From NCBI GenBank assembly GCA_021604805.1, contig BQJR01000003.1:310001-374000 (forward strand): a DNA stretch of 64,000 bases, read 5' to 3'. Positions within the stretch are counted from its first letter, which is position 1, and each line of letters starts with the position of its first letter. A program made the position numbers and the translations under genes. The notes below the pieces were generated by a model. That model ran no database searches and was not told the origin of the DNA. It saw nothing but the letters and a program-made list of their open reading frames with translations. The stretch is from Planctomycetota bacterium (lineage in GTDB: Bacteria; Planctomycetota; B15-G4). Shown here piece after piece: positions 34,075-44,775 of this stretch.

Positions 34075-35781
34075 ATGACGCGCGCCTCCCTCTTCTGCGC
34101 CGCGCTGGTTGCGGCGCTGCTCTGTGCTCCTGTCGGCGCGCAGATCACAGCCACGGCTTTCGTCGACGAGCAACTCGACGTGCCCGCGAGCGTGCTGGAT
34201 CAACTCGGTGAGTGGTTGCCGTCGGTGCCCAACGCCGACAGCGCGCTGCTCACATGGGCGCTCGGTCCCGCACTCCGTCTCACCGCCGACAGCCAAGTGA
34301 GCGCGGTGTACTTGGCGAACACCACCGGGAAGCAACACACCCTCGGTTACTTCACGTACACCGAGTCGCCGCTCACGATCGTGGACCGTCAACTGATCTT
34401 CCCGCGCGCCAGTGGACAGGCCTTGGAGGTCGGTGCGCGCTCCGTGCTGCGCGACGTGAACGGCCTGCCACGCACCTTCAGCAGCGGCACCAAGCTCGGC
34501 TTCTTCCTGGTGAACGAAGGCTGGCAGAGCTCGCAAGACGTCCAGAACTGGAGCGCCGCGACGGCCCAGATCCCGGCGCTCGACCCGGCACTCAACCAGC
34601 AGGTCGGCGAAGGACTCTTCACCACGCTCGACGCGCTCAACCCCGAGTTCCCTCACGGCTCCGCCGAGCTCGCGCGTCATGCCGTGGTGCTGCCACTCGA
34701 CGGCGCACCCGGCCTCTTCGCCGGCGAGGACCTGCTGGCGCTGAGCTTCGAGGACGACAACCGTGAGTCCTCCTCGGACAACGACTTCAACGACCTCGCG
34801 CTGCTGCTCCACGCCCACGAACCCGGCGCGCTCGGCGACGGCTTGCCGGAGCTACCCAGCGCCAGCGCCGACAGCGACCTCGACGGCGTGCCCGACCAAC
34901 TCGACTCCTTCCCGGGCGACCCGGAGCGCGCGCAGGTCGAGAACGTCCCGAGCCACGGCCTCAACGTGATCGGGCTCGAAGACCTCTACCCCGCCGACGG
35001 CGACAACGACTTCAACGACACCGTGCTCGCCTATCGCTTCCAGCTCGTGAAGGACGCGGCGGGCAACCTGCGCGAAGTGCTCGGCAGCTTCCACCTGCTC
35101 GCGCGCGGCGGCAGCTTCATCCACCGCCTCGGCCTCCACGTCCCGGGAGTGCCGGCCAGCGCGGGAGGCAGCGTGCAGGTGGAGCGCTTCCTCGAAGACG
35201 ACGCGCAGAGCCATGAGCTCGACGAGCCCATCGCGATGAGCAGCTTCGTGCTGGAACACGAGCGGCGTCTCGACACCTTGCTGCCCAACTCGCACTTCGC
35301 GATCGCACCGCTGAGCGGCGCCGTGTTCGTGAACACGCAGAGCGAAGACGTGGAACGCCCCGCGGCGTCCGCGCGCGTGTTGCTGCGCTTCGACACGCCT
35401 GTCCCGCCGGCGCTGCTCGGCGCGCCGCCCTACGATCTCTACTGGGAGATCTTCGACGGCTCGCGTTGGGTCGACGTGCACAAGGCCGGCGTCGACGCGT
35501 TCGCGGATCACCCAGCCGACCTGCCCGTCGAACAAGGCAGCGACGCCTTCCTCGACGACCAACGCCTGCCCTGGCTGCTCGAGGTCCCCTACGACTTCCG
35601 CTTCCCGGTGGAGCACCACTCGGTGCGCTCGGCCTACCCCAAGTTCTTCCAGTGGGCCGCGAGCAAGGGCACCGAGGCGCAGGATTGGGCGCAGTTCCCG
35701 GCGCCTGACGCGAAGCTCTCGGCTCCCGCGGAGGACTACCTCGTCACGCGGGATTGGCTGCTGACCCTGCCTCAGCCCTGA
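34075..35781 (+). CDS. LruC-domain secreted protein, copy 2
   Basis: 568 residues; ATG at 34075, with an in-frame GTG one codon earlier. Signal peptide ASLFCAALVAALLCAPVGAQ. Same domain order as copy 1: a beta domain with GYFTYTESPLTIVDRQLIFP, SDNDFNDLALLLHAHE, the loop DSDLDGVPDQLDSFPGDPERA, GDNDFNDTVLAYRF and LGSFHLLARGGSFIHRLGLH. It ends without an anchor. It follows copy 1 after 8 bases and is followed by the second coiled-coil gene after 83 bases. Whether the two copies bind each other or share a ligand cannot be told from sequence. Confidence 0.82.
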   Translation: MTRASLFCAALVAALLCAPVGAQITATAFVDEQLDVPASVLDQLGEWLPSVPNADSALLTWALGPALRLTADSQVSAVYLANTTGKQHTLGYFTYTESPLTIVDRQLIFPRASGQALEVGARSVLRDVNGLPRTFSSGTKLGFFLVNEGWQSSQDVQNWSAATAQIPALDPALNQQVGEGLFTTLDALNPEFPHGSAELARHAVVLPLDGAPGLFAGEDLLALSFEDDNRESSSDNDFNDLALLLHAHEPGALGDGLPELPSASADSDLDGVPDQLDSFPGDPERAQVENVPSHGLNVIGLEDLYPADGDNDFNDTVLAYRFQLVKDAAGNLREVLGSFHLLARGGSFIHRLGLHVPGVPASAGGSVQVERFLEDDAQSHELDEPIAMSSFVLEHERRLDTLLPNSHFAIAPLSGAVFVNTQSEDVERPAASARVLLRFDTPVPPALLGAPPYDLYWEIFDGSRWVDVHKAGVDAFADHPADLPVEQGSDAFLDDQRLPWLLEVPYDFRFPVEHHSVRSAYPKFFQWAASKGTEAQDWAQFPAPDAKLSAPAEDYLVTRDWLLTLPQP

Positions 35782-35864
35782 GCCCTGGGCGCCGCGCCCG
35801 CGGACGACCCGGCTCTCGAAACCTGCCCTCAAGACACCCCCTCCAGCTCCCGAGGAAGGGAAGG

Positions 35865-36833
35865 TTGTCCGCCCCCTCGATCGAGGCCCGACCGCTGCTC
35901 GTGTTCCGTCGCAACTCTCTTCGCGCCAGCTTGCTGGCCGTCTGTGCCCTGCTCGTGATGGTGAGTCCGCTCGCCGCGCAAGCCAAGGTCGTGCCGCGCA
36001 AACCGCTCGCCGCCGCCACCGCCAAGTTGATCGGCAAGCAGGAGAAGTTGATCGCCAAGTCGGAGGCCGCGATCGCGAAGTCGGAGACGAAGATCGCGCT
36101 GAAGGAAGCGCTCATCACGCAAGCCGAACTCGATCAAGACGAGTCGCAGAACACCGCCGACTTCCTGGCGACGCTGCTCGCCACCGCCGAACAAGACCTC
36201 GCTGACGCGCTCGAACTGCCCGAGAGCACCGAGGAAGAACTGACCTTCAAGACCGAGGCGATCAAGGTGGCCACGCTGGGCGTGAAGCTGGCCACCAAGG
36301 AGCAGAATCTCTACCTCAAGCTCGTGGCGAAGTACCAGAAGAAGATGGACAAGGCCGAGCTCGCCATCGACAAGGCTGAGCTCGTCATCGACAAGAACGA
36401 AGACAAGATCGCGGCCGCCGAAGCAGAGATCGCGCGGCTCGAGACGCCCTTCGACTTCGATGCACGTGTGCCGCGCGACATCATGGTGCGCGTGGTCGAC
36501 GGTCAACCGCAGCCGATCATCAACGTGCACGTGCTGATCGTGCCCGCGATGCTGCCGCCCAAGGGTGCCGGCGCCAAGCGCATGGAGCTGCGCAGCTCGG
36601 GCACCGTGTACGCGCAGGGCCTCACCGACGCGTCGGGTGAGATCGAGTTCGAACTCGACCTGCCCGAAGACGTCGACGCGATCGACGTGCTCCTGCTCGC
36701 CCCGGGGCGCGCCGGACCCTACACGCACGAAGCGCTGCGCGAACGTTGGGGAGCCTTCGCCCCCGCCGCGCGTCTCACCGTGAGCGTGGACGACCTCGAC
36801 TTCGTGCAGCTCGCGCTGCCCTTGGAGAACTGA
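35865..36833 (+). CDS. Secreted coiled-coil protein of the LruC operon, copy 2
   Basis: 322 residues from a TTG start that is preceded by a strong purine-rich ribosome-binding stretch (GAGGAAGGGAAGG, 35852-35864). A GTG at 35901 is the alternative and would still keep the signal peptide (LRASLLAVCALLVMVSPLAAQA). Residues about 45-210 are a Lys/Glu/Ala coiled coil with repeated KxEKLIAKSEAAIAKSET-like heptads. The C-terminal domain matches copy 1 (VYAQGLTDASGEIEFELDLPE, GPYTHEALRERWGAFAPAAR). The next gene starts 3 bases after its stop. Confidence 0.75.
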   Translation: MSAPSIEARPLLVFRRNSLRASLLAVCALLVMVSPLAAQAKVVPRKPLAAATAKLIGKQEKLIAKSEAAIAKSETKIALKEALITQAELDQDESQNTADFLATLLATAEQDLADALELPESTEEELTFKTEAIKVATLGVKLATKEQNLYLKLVAKYQKKMDKAELAIDKAELVIDKNEDKIAAAEAEIARLETPFDFDARVPRDIMVRVVDGQPQPIINVHVLIVPAMLPPKGAGAKRMELRSSGTVYAQGLTDASGEIEFELDLPEDVDAIDVLLLAPGRAGPYTHEALRERWGAFAPAARLTVSVDDLDFVQLALPLEN

Positions 36834-36835
36834 GC

Positions 36836-38518
36836 ATGTTCCGCCTGCGCGCACTGATCGTGGCCACCGTGTTCGTCGCGCCGCTCTCGGCGCAGCTGGA
36901 CCCGTTGGGCTTCGTGACTCCCGGCGCCTACGACCTCTCGAACGGCGCGCTCGAGAGCGTGGCCGACTTGCTGCCCGAGTTCCCGCGTGCGCACGCCGCT
37001 TGGCTCGATCCCGACGTGAACGCCGAACTCGTGCTCACCCAGGACTCCTTCGTGGAGCTGGTGTTCGTGCGTGAAGACGCCGACCGCAAGCACGCCATCG
37101 GTCACTTCACGCACAGCGCGGGCGGCGCCGTGCTCGACCGTCAGCTCGACTTCCCCGACCTCTCGCTGGCCGACAAGGGCAAGCTCAACCCGGGCGACGC
37201 CGTGACCCTGCGCGATGCTGCGGGCGACGTGCGCCTGTTCCCCGCCGGCACGCGCCTCGGCTTCTTCCTCGCGGCGCACGGCGCGAAGCATCCCTTCATC
37301 AAGAAGTGGGACCCGCTCACGGCCACGCTGCCCTACGGCGACCCGGCCGCGAACGGCGCCGTGGGCGACGGTGTGTTCTCCACGCTCGACGCGCACAACC
37401 CCGAGATGGCGGGCGGTGAATCGGATCGCGCGCGTCACGCGGCGCTGATCGAGGTGCCCGGCTTGTTGCCCGGCGGCAAACCCACCTTCGTGCTCGGCTT
37501 CGAGGCCGTGGATCGACGCGAGGCCCACGCCGACCACGACTTCAACGACGTGATCGCCATCGTGCGCCTCAACGCCGTGGACACCGACGACATCCTCACG
37601 CTCGACGACGGCGACGCAGACGGCGACAAGCTCGACCAGAGCGAAGACGCCTTCCCCACCGACGCCCAGCGCGGCAGCGTGTTGCGCGTCCCCGGGCACG
37701 GCCTGCGCTTGATGGGTCTCGACGAGGAGTACCCCGACGCGGGCGACGGCGACATGAACGACACGGTGCTCGGTTGGGCCGCGCGCCTCGTGCTCGACGC
37801 CACCGGCGACGTGAAAGAGATCGTCTTCGACGCGCACCTGCTCGCGCGCGGCAGCCAGAACGATCACCAACTCGGCCTGCACTTCCCGGGCCTGCCGGGC
37901 GGCACCAATGGCAGCGTGTCGGTGGAACGTTTCGCCGGCTCGGCCAGCGCCCCGCTGGAGAGCGCGCCGGCCATGACCGTGGCGCAGCTCATCTCCAACG
38001 GGCGTCGCCTCGAGACGCTGCTGCCCTCGAGCGCGAGCGCGCTGCCCGTGTTGCCCGGACTCAGCGGCGTCAACACGAGCGACGGTTCGGTGGAAGCCTT
38101 CGCCGCGTCGAGCCGACTGCACATCGAGTTCAACAGCCCCGTGTCACTCGACGCGCTCGGCGCGCCGCCCTGGGATCTCTACTGGTTGGTCGACACGCCG
38201 CAAGGCCTGGCCGACGTGCACCGCCCGGGCTTCGACGCTTTCGGCGACCGCCCCGCCGGCCTGCCCACCGAAGCCGGCGCCTCCGCCTTCCTCGACGACG
38301 AAGGCTGGCCCTGGCTCATGGAGCTCCCGCGGCAACAGCGCTTCGCGCGCGAAGGCCAACCCGTGGAAGCGCTCTACCCCAAGTTCTTCAAGTGGGCGCT
38401 CGACAAGGGCGCCTCCGCCCCCGACTGGCCCGCGAAGCTGCGCGCCAACAAGGGCAGCCAACACGCCTCGGCCTACTTGCTGGCGCGCGACTTCACGCTC
38501 GCCGATGATCTGCCCTGA
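36836..38518 (+). CDS. LruC-domain secreted protein, copy 3
   Basis: 560 residues from ATG 36836. Short signal peptide (LIVATVFVAPLSAQ). Family motifs: GHFTHSAGGAVLDRQLDFPD, ADHDFNDVIAIVRL, the loop DADGDKLDQSEDAFPTDAQRG, GDGDMNDTVLGWAARLVL (Met replaces the usual aromatic residue) and FDAHLLARGSQNDHQLGLHFPG. It therefore resembles copies 1 and 2 throughout but is the most diverged in the acidic motifs. With the preceding coiled-coil gene it repeats the coiled-coil/LruC pairing seen at 31188-34066. Confidence 0.82.
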   Translation: MFRLRALIVATVFVAPLSAQLDPLGFVTPGAYDLSNGALESVADLLPEFPRAHAAWLDPDVNAELVLTQDSFVELVFVREDADRKHAIGHFTHSAGGAVLDRQLDFPDLSLADKGKLNPGDAVTLRDAAGDVRLFPAGTRLGFFLAAHGAKHPFIKKWDPLTATLPYGDPAANGAVGDGVFSTLDAHNPEMAGGESDRARHAALIEVPGLLPGGKPTFVLGFEAVDRREAHADHDFNDVIAIVRLNAVDTDDILTLDDGDADGDKLDQSEDAFPTDAQRGSVLRVPGHGLRLMGLDEEYPDAGDGDMNDTVLGWAARLVLDATGDVKEIVFDAHLLARGSQNDHQLGLHFPGLPGGTNGSVSVERFAGSASAPLESAPAMTVAQLISNGRRLETLLPSSASALPVLPGLSGVNTSDGSVEAFAASSRLHIEFNSPVSLDALGAPPWDLYWLVDTPQGLADVHRPGFDAFGDRPAGLPTEAGASAFLDDEGWPWLMELPRQQRFAREGQPVEALYPKFFKWALDKGASAPDWPAKLRANKGSQHASAYLLARDFTLADDLP

Positions 38519-38552
38519 CACCGCCTGCACGACCGCTCCGGAGATTCGCGCG

Positions 38553-39377
38553 ATGCTCTCGCTCCTGCTGCTGACTTCTGCTCTGCTGCCCTCCGGTGTG
38601 TCCGACGCGGACATCGCCGTGCTGATCCACCAGTCGCTCACGAGCGACGCGCGCGCCTCGACCTCGGCCGACGCCCTGGGTCGCGCCACGAACCGTCGCC
38701 CTGATGCAGCGGTCGCGCGCGACGTGCTCTCGGTGCTGCGCGTGCGACTCGGCACGAAGCTCGGCTCGCTCTCGGTGAGTTGCGTGGAGGGCACCGTGCG
38801 TCTGCGCGGCACGGCGGTGAACAGTGAGGCGGTGGAGAAGGCCGCGTCGATCACGGCCTCCGTGAGCGGCGCGCGCAAGGTCGACAACCAACTGCGCGCC
38901 GCTGGCGACGACAGCGAAGCCGAAGCCGCCGCCGCCGAAGTCGAGGTGCCCGAAGAGCCCGTGGTGGGCCCCTTCGACTTCCTCACGCGCGACGGCCTGG
39001 CCGGCGCACACGTGGTCGTGTCGGTGGAGGCCGGCGTGGTGCAGATCCACGGCAAGGCGAGCAGCATCGGCGCCCGCGACTACGCCACCTCGGCAGCGCG
39101 GCTCGTGCCCGGCGCACGCCTCGTGAAGAACCTCATGGAGGTGCGCCCGGTGTCCTCCACCGAAGACGCTCGCTTGATGAAGCTGATCCGGCGGCAGATG
39201 GAATGGAGCGGCACCTTGCGCAGTGTGTTGTCGCGCATCAGCGTGTCCGTGAAGGACGGCGTGGCGCGCGTGGAAGGTTCCGGACTGACGGCCGCGCAAG
39301 CCAAGGAAGCCGCGCGCGTGGCCCGCGCCACGGTGGGTGTGCTGCTGGTCGACGATCGTCTCAAGCGCCTGCCCTGA
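38553..39377 (+). CDS. Secreted protein with three BON domains
   Basis: 274 residues. The ATG at 38553 has CGGAG about 8 bases upstream and begins a short signal peptide (LSLLLLTSALLPSGVS); the in-frame ATG at 38505 lies inside the previous gene. Three BON modules are visible: LGSLSVSCVEGTVRLRGTAVNSEA near residues 70-105, HVVVSVEAGVVQIHGKASS near 155-180 and RISVSVKDGVARVEGSGLTAAQA near 230-260. BON domains bind membranes or hydrophobic ligands in osmotic and outer-membrane proteins. The gene follows the LruC block on the same strand with 34 bases between. Confidence 0.8.
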   Translation: MLSLLLLTSALLPSGVSDADIAVLIHQSLTSDARASTSADALGRATNRRPDAAVARDVLSVLRVRLGTKLGSLSVSCVEGTVRLRGTAVNSEAVEKAASITASVSGARKVDNQLRAAGDDSEAEAAAAEVEVPEEPVVGPFDFLTRDGLAGAHVVVSVEAGVVQIHGKASSIGARDYATSAARLVPGARLVKNLMEVRPVSSTEDARLMKLIRRQMEWSGTLRSVLSRISVSVKDGVARVEGSGLTAAQAKEAARVARATVGVLLVDDRLKRLP

Positions 39378-39398
39378 AGCCGCTGTCGCGCGACGCGC

Positions 39399-40160
39399 TC
39401 AGTGCTCCCAGAAGTGCTCCAGCGGTGTCGAGTGCTTCGACACCACGCCCACGAGCACGTCGCCGCGATTGAGGGTGTGACCGAACAGGCCCCGGTCCCG
39501 CACGTCGATCTCCACGGCGCTGGCGTCGTCGAGCTGCGCGCGGTTCATCAAGAACACGGACACGGGTTCGCCGCAGCACTCGAAGTGCACGTTCACCGCG
39601 TGCTCGCCGGTGATCTCGAGCGAGCGTGCTCCCAGGCGTGACACGGCGTGGTTGTCGAGTCGGCCCGTGCCGGGCACCGGAACGGACTCCAAGTGCGCCG
39701 CGCGGAAGAGCTCCTCGAAGGACTCGCTCTGCAGATCGACGCGCGCACCGTCGAGCAACTCGCGGTGCGAAGCCACGAAGGCTTCGGCCAGGGAACCGCG
39801 CGGCGCCGGCGCGTGCAGGAGGCTGTCGCGGAGGAGCAAGCCCACGGCCAGGAGCACCACCGCGGCGGCAGCGAGCGGCACCCAACGCACACGGCGCACG
39901 GGCGCGGGACCGTCGTTGGCCTCGTTGGCCTCGTTGGCGAGGCGATCCGTGATCCGTTGCCACACGGCGTCGGGCATGGGGTCGTCGCGCAGCTGCTCGC
40001 GCAGGCGCGTCTCGAGCATCTGCTCCGCACCGAAACGCTCGCGGCAACTGGAGCAGCGCTCGAGGTGCTGACCGACTTCGAGCGTGTGCACCGCGTCGAG
40101 TTCGGAATCGAGGTACGCCATCAGCAGCGTGCGGGTCTGTTTGCAGTCGAGGATGCTCAT
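39399..40160 (-). CDS. Membrane anti-sigma factor with zinc-binding motif
   Basis: 253 residues. The first 45 residues hold a zinc-binding anti-sigma motif, HLERCSSC (His-x3-Cys-x2-Cys) preceded by Cys6, then a helix. One membrane helix lies near residues 92-112 (VPLAAAAVVLLAVGLLL). The 140-residue outer part has no recognised enzyme motif. The ATG overlaps the sigma factor stop as ATGA, the usual arrangement of an ECF sigma with its cognate anti-sigma. It is convergent with the BON gene. Confidence 0.85.
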   Translation of the reverse strand: MSILDCKQTRTLLMAYLDSELDAVHTLEVGQHLERCSSCRERFGAEQMLETRLREQLRDDPMPDAVWQRITDRLANEANEANDGPAPVRRVRWVPLAAAAVVLLAVGLLLRDSLLHAPAPRGSLAEAFVASHRELLDGARVDLQSESFEELFRAAHLESVPVPGTGRLDNHAVSRLGARSLEITGEHAVNVHFECCGEPVSVFLMNRAQLDDASAVEIDVRDRGLFGHTLNRGDVLVGVVSKHSTPLEHFWEH

Positions 40161-40723
40161 GATTGAGGACTCCGTGCGAAGCCCGTCTGGGTGGCGTAGT
40201 CGGCGAGGAACTCGCGCAGGCGCGCGCGAGCGCGGAACAAGTGACTCATCACCGTTCCCATCGGGATCTCCAACTGCGCAGAGATCTCCTTGTAGCTGAA
40301 GCCTTCGATCGCCCTGAGCAGGAACACCATGCGCTCGGTGGGCGGCAGCGCTTTCACCGCGCCGCGCACTTCGCCCGACACTTTGTCGAGCAGCTCTTCG
40401 GGCGCTTCGAGCACGCGGTCGTAGGACTCCTCGCGCTCGAGCGTGGCGACCAGGTCGAGGTCTTCCACTTGGCTCGTGCGCGCCAGCTTGCGTCGCAGCG
40501 AGTTGTTCGCGTTGAGGATCGTGTTCGTGAGGATGCGGAACATCCACGCGCGGAAGGACGTGCCCGGCGTGAACACGTCGAACTTGCGGTAGGCGATGAG
40601 CACCGCTTCTTGGAGCGAGTCTTCCGCCGAGGAGGCGTCCCAACTCATGCGCCGCGCGTGACGCCACAAAGCGTCGCGCTGGGCCTCCAGGAGGCGGGTG
40701 AATTCGGCGTGCTTCGGGTTCAC
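40157..40723 (-). CDS. ECF-type RNA polymerase sigma factor
   Basis: 188 residues from a GTG start. Region 2 is visible as EDSLQEAVLIAYRKFDVFTPGTSFRAWMFRILTN and region 4 as LPPTERMVFLLRAIEGFSYKEISAQLEIPMGTVMSHLFRARARLRE, the helix-turn-helix that reads the -35 element. The longer frame reaches back past 40900 but lacks sigma sequence. A TAGGCT box ends 8 bases before this GTG, supporting the start. It directs RNA polymerase to stress- or envelope-type promoters; the signal is unknown. Confidence 0.88.
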   Translation of the reverse strand: MNPKHAEFTRLLEAQRDALWRHARRMSWDASSAEDSLQEAVLIAYRKFDVFTPGTSFRAWMFRILTNTILNANNSLRRKLARTSQVEDLDLVATLEREESYDRVLEAPEELLDKVSGEVRGAVKALPPTERMVFLLRAIEGFSYKEISAQLEIPMGTVMSHLFRARARLREFLADYATQTGFARSPQS

Positions 40724-40731
40724 GTCGGGTG

Positions 40732-40737
40732 AGCCTA
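40732..40737 (-). promoter_or_regulatory. Putative -10 element TAGGCT of the sigma factor gene
   Basis: Read on the minus strand, TAGGCT ends 8 bases before the GTG at 40723, with no ribosome-binding site between. Confidence 0.4.
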
Positions 40738-40854
40738 TCGGGGTCGTGGGCCCCGAACGCGGGGTTTCAGGGTCGGCGGCCCATGTGTCGGCCTGCCTGT
40801 CTTCTTGCAAGATCCTGCCAGATCCTCCGCGGCGAGGCGGCCCCCGAGCCAGCG

Positions 40855-40864
40855 CCCCCCCCCC
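40855..40864 (+). repeat. Ten-base poly-C tract
   Basis: C10 in the gap between the divergent sigma factor and hybrid kinase genes, 55 bases before the kinase GTG. Such tracts are prone to slippage. The kinase reading frame is open upstream through the tract, so if a more upstream start were used, slippage would switch the protein on and off. Confidence 0.5.
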
Positions 40865-40919
40865 GCGGGCCGATCGGGGCTGGCTCAAGGCACCCCGCCC
40901 CGCTGGTCGATGCGACGAC

Positions 40920-43247
<2,328 letters not shown>

Positions 43248-43254
43248 ACGCGGC

Positions 43255-44604
43255 TCAGGCCGACTCGAGGTCGATGCGTCGCAGGTCGCCGGCCAAGCGG
43301 GAACGCACGCGCAACAGGAGGCCCAGCGCCACCAGCGCCAAGGCACCGCCGAGTGTGATCCAGAGTTGCGTCGGGCCGCCTCCGCCGCGCAAGACCCACC
43401 ACGCGCCGATCGGGATCGCGATCAGCCAGTAGCCCACGAGGTTCATGATCAGCGGCCAGCGCGTGTCGCCCGCGCCGCGCAAGATGCCCGAGCAGAGCAC
43501 TTGCAGGCCGTCGAACAACTGGAAGGCGGCGGCGTAGGGCATCAAGCTCACGGCCACGGCGAGCACGTCGCTCTGGTCGGTGAGCAGCAGCGAGAGCGCG
43601 CGCGGTTGCCAGGCGAAGAGCGCGGCGAAGCAGAGCATCACGAACACGGCGAGTCCCACGCCGGTGCCTGCCGCGCGTCGCGCCGCGGCGCTGCGTCCTT
43701 CGCCGATGCAGTGACCCACGCGCACGGCGACCGCGGTCGAGAGTCCCAGCGGCACCATGAACGAGGTGGACGCCAGGTTGAGCGCGGTGCGATGTCCGGC
43801 GACTTCCACTTCACCGAGCCGGCCCACCAGGAACGTGACGGCGTTGAAGGCGCCCGCCTCCACCGCGAGTTGAAAGCCGATCGGCAAGCCCAGGCCGAGC
43901 ATGCGCATCAAGGGGCGCAGGTTGAACACGCGCGGCACGAGCGGCCACAAGCGCGGCAGCAACAGGCCGCGCGCGAAGAAGAGCACGCCGCCGACCATCA
44001 ACACGTCGCAGAACACGGTGGACCACGCGACTCCCACCACGCCGAGTTCAGGCAGCCCCCACCACCCTTCGGTGAGCGCGCGGTCGAGCACGTAGTTCAA
44101 CACGTTGGCGAGCAACACGGCGATCACGAGCTCGCGCACATGCCCCATCGCCTGCAGCGTTTGGCGCAGGGCCGAGAACACGAAGGCCGGCAACATCGCC
44201 AGGATCAACACGCGCACGTAGGCCGACGCCGGCTCGATCACGGCAGGCGGTTGATCGAGCGCACGTAACACGGGCTCGGTGAACCACAACAGAGGTGCGA
44301 TCGCGATCGCCAGCAAGGCCGCGAGCAGCACAGCGCGTTGCAGCGCACGCGACACGCCGACCTCGTCGCCGGCACCGCGCGCTTGGCTCACGAGCGCGTC
44401 GAGACTCAGCATCACACCGATGCCGAAGGCCATGCCGCCCCAAGCCCAGGCGAGCCCGATGCTCACGGCCGCGTAAGCCGTGGTCGACAAGTGCCCCACG
44501 ACCGCGCTGTCCACGAGCATCATGCCCATCATCGACAGGTTGACCACGATCACCGGACCGGCGAGACGCAGCTGGGTGAAGGCTTCTTGGAGGCGCGAGC
44601 GCAT
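43255..44604 (-). CDS. MATE-family efflux transporter
   Basis: 449 residues with about twelve membrane helices in two halves. The start LRLAGPVIVVNLSMMGMMLVDSAVVGHLS and the second-half equivalent LGLGLPIGFQLAVEAGAFNAVTFLVGRLG show the MATE internal repeat. MATE pumps export drugs, toxins or metabolites using Na+ or H+. No transcription regulator lies beside it; it ends 7 bases from the kinase stop on the opposite strand. A TAGAGT box ends 6 bases before the ATG. Confidence 0.9.
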   Translation of the reverse strand: MRSRLQEAFTQLRLAGPVIVVNLSMMGMMLVDSAVVGHLSTTAYAAVSIGLAWAWGGMAFGIGVMLSLDALVSQARGAGDEVGVSRALQRAVLLAALLAIAIAPLLWFTEPVLRALDQPPAVIEPASAYVRVLILAMLPAFVFSALRQTLQAMGHVRELVIAVLLANVLNYVLDRALTEGWWGLPELGVVGVAWSTVFCDVLMVGGVLFFARGLLLPRLWPLVPRVFNLRPLMRMLGLGLPIGFQLAVEAGAFNAVTFLVGRLGEVEVAGHRTALNLASTSFMVPLGLSTAVAVRVGHCIGEGRSAAARRAAGTGVGLAVFVMLCFAALFAWQPRALSLLLTDQSDVLAVAVSLMPYAAAFQLFDGLQVLCSGILRGAGDTRWPLIMNLVGYWLIAIPIGAWWVLRGGGGPTQLWITLGGALALVALGLLLRVRSRLAGDLRRIDLESA

Positions 44605-44610
44605 CGCGGG

Positions 44611-44616
44611 ACTCTA
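44611..44616 (-). promoter_or_regulatory. Putative -10 element TAGAGT of the MATE gene
   Basis: On the minus strand TAGAGT ends 6 bases before the ATG at 44604, with no Shine-Dalgarno sequence between. The region 44617-44762 also holds the oppositely oriented promoter of the SDR gene. Confidence 0.4.
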
Positions 44617-44762
44617 GCAAGCGCGGACCGCGGGCGATGCGGGCGACACGCCGCCGTTTCTGCGCCACGGAGCGCGGGCTGCACTCGAGCGTGCACGCGG
44701 CGCAGCTCCGAACTGCTGGCCGAGTTCGTGGAGTTGCGCTGGAGCGCGCACGCCGCGCCCGC

Positions 44763-44768
44763 TACGGT
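44763..44768 (+). promoter_or_regulatory. Putative -10 element TACGGT of the SDR gene
   Basis: TACGGT ends 7 bases before the ATG at 44776. Only CGCGCCC lies between them, so no ribosome-binding site. Confidence 0.4.
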
Positions 44769-44775
44769 CGCGCCC

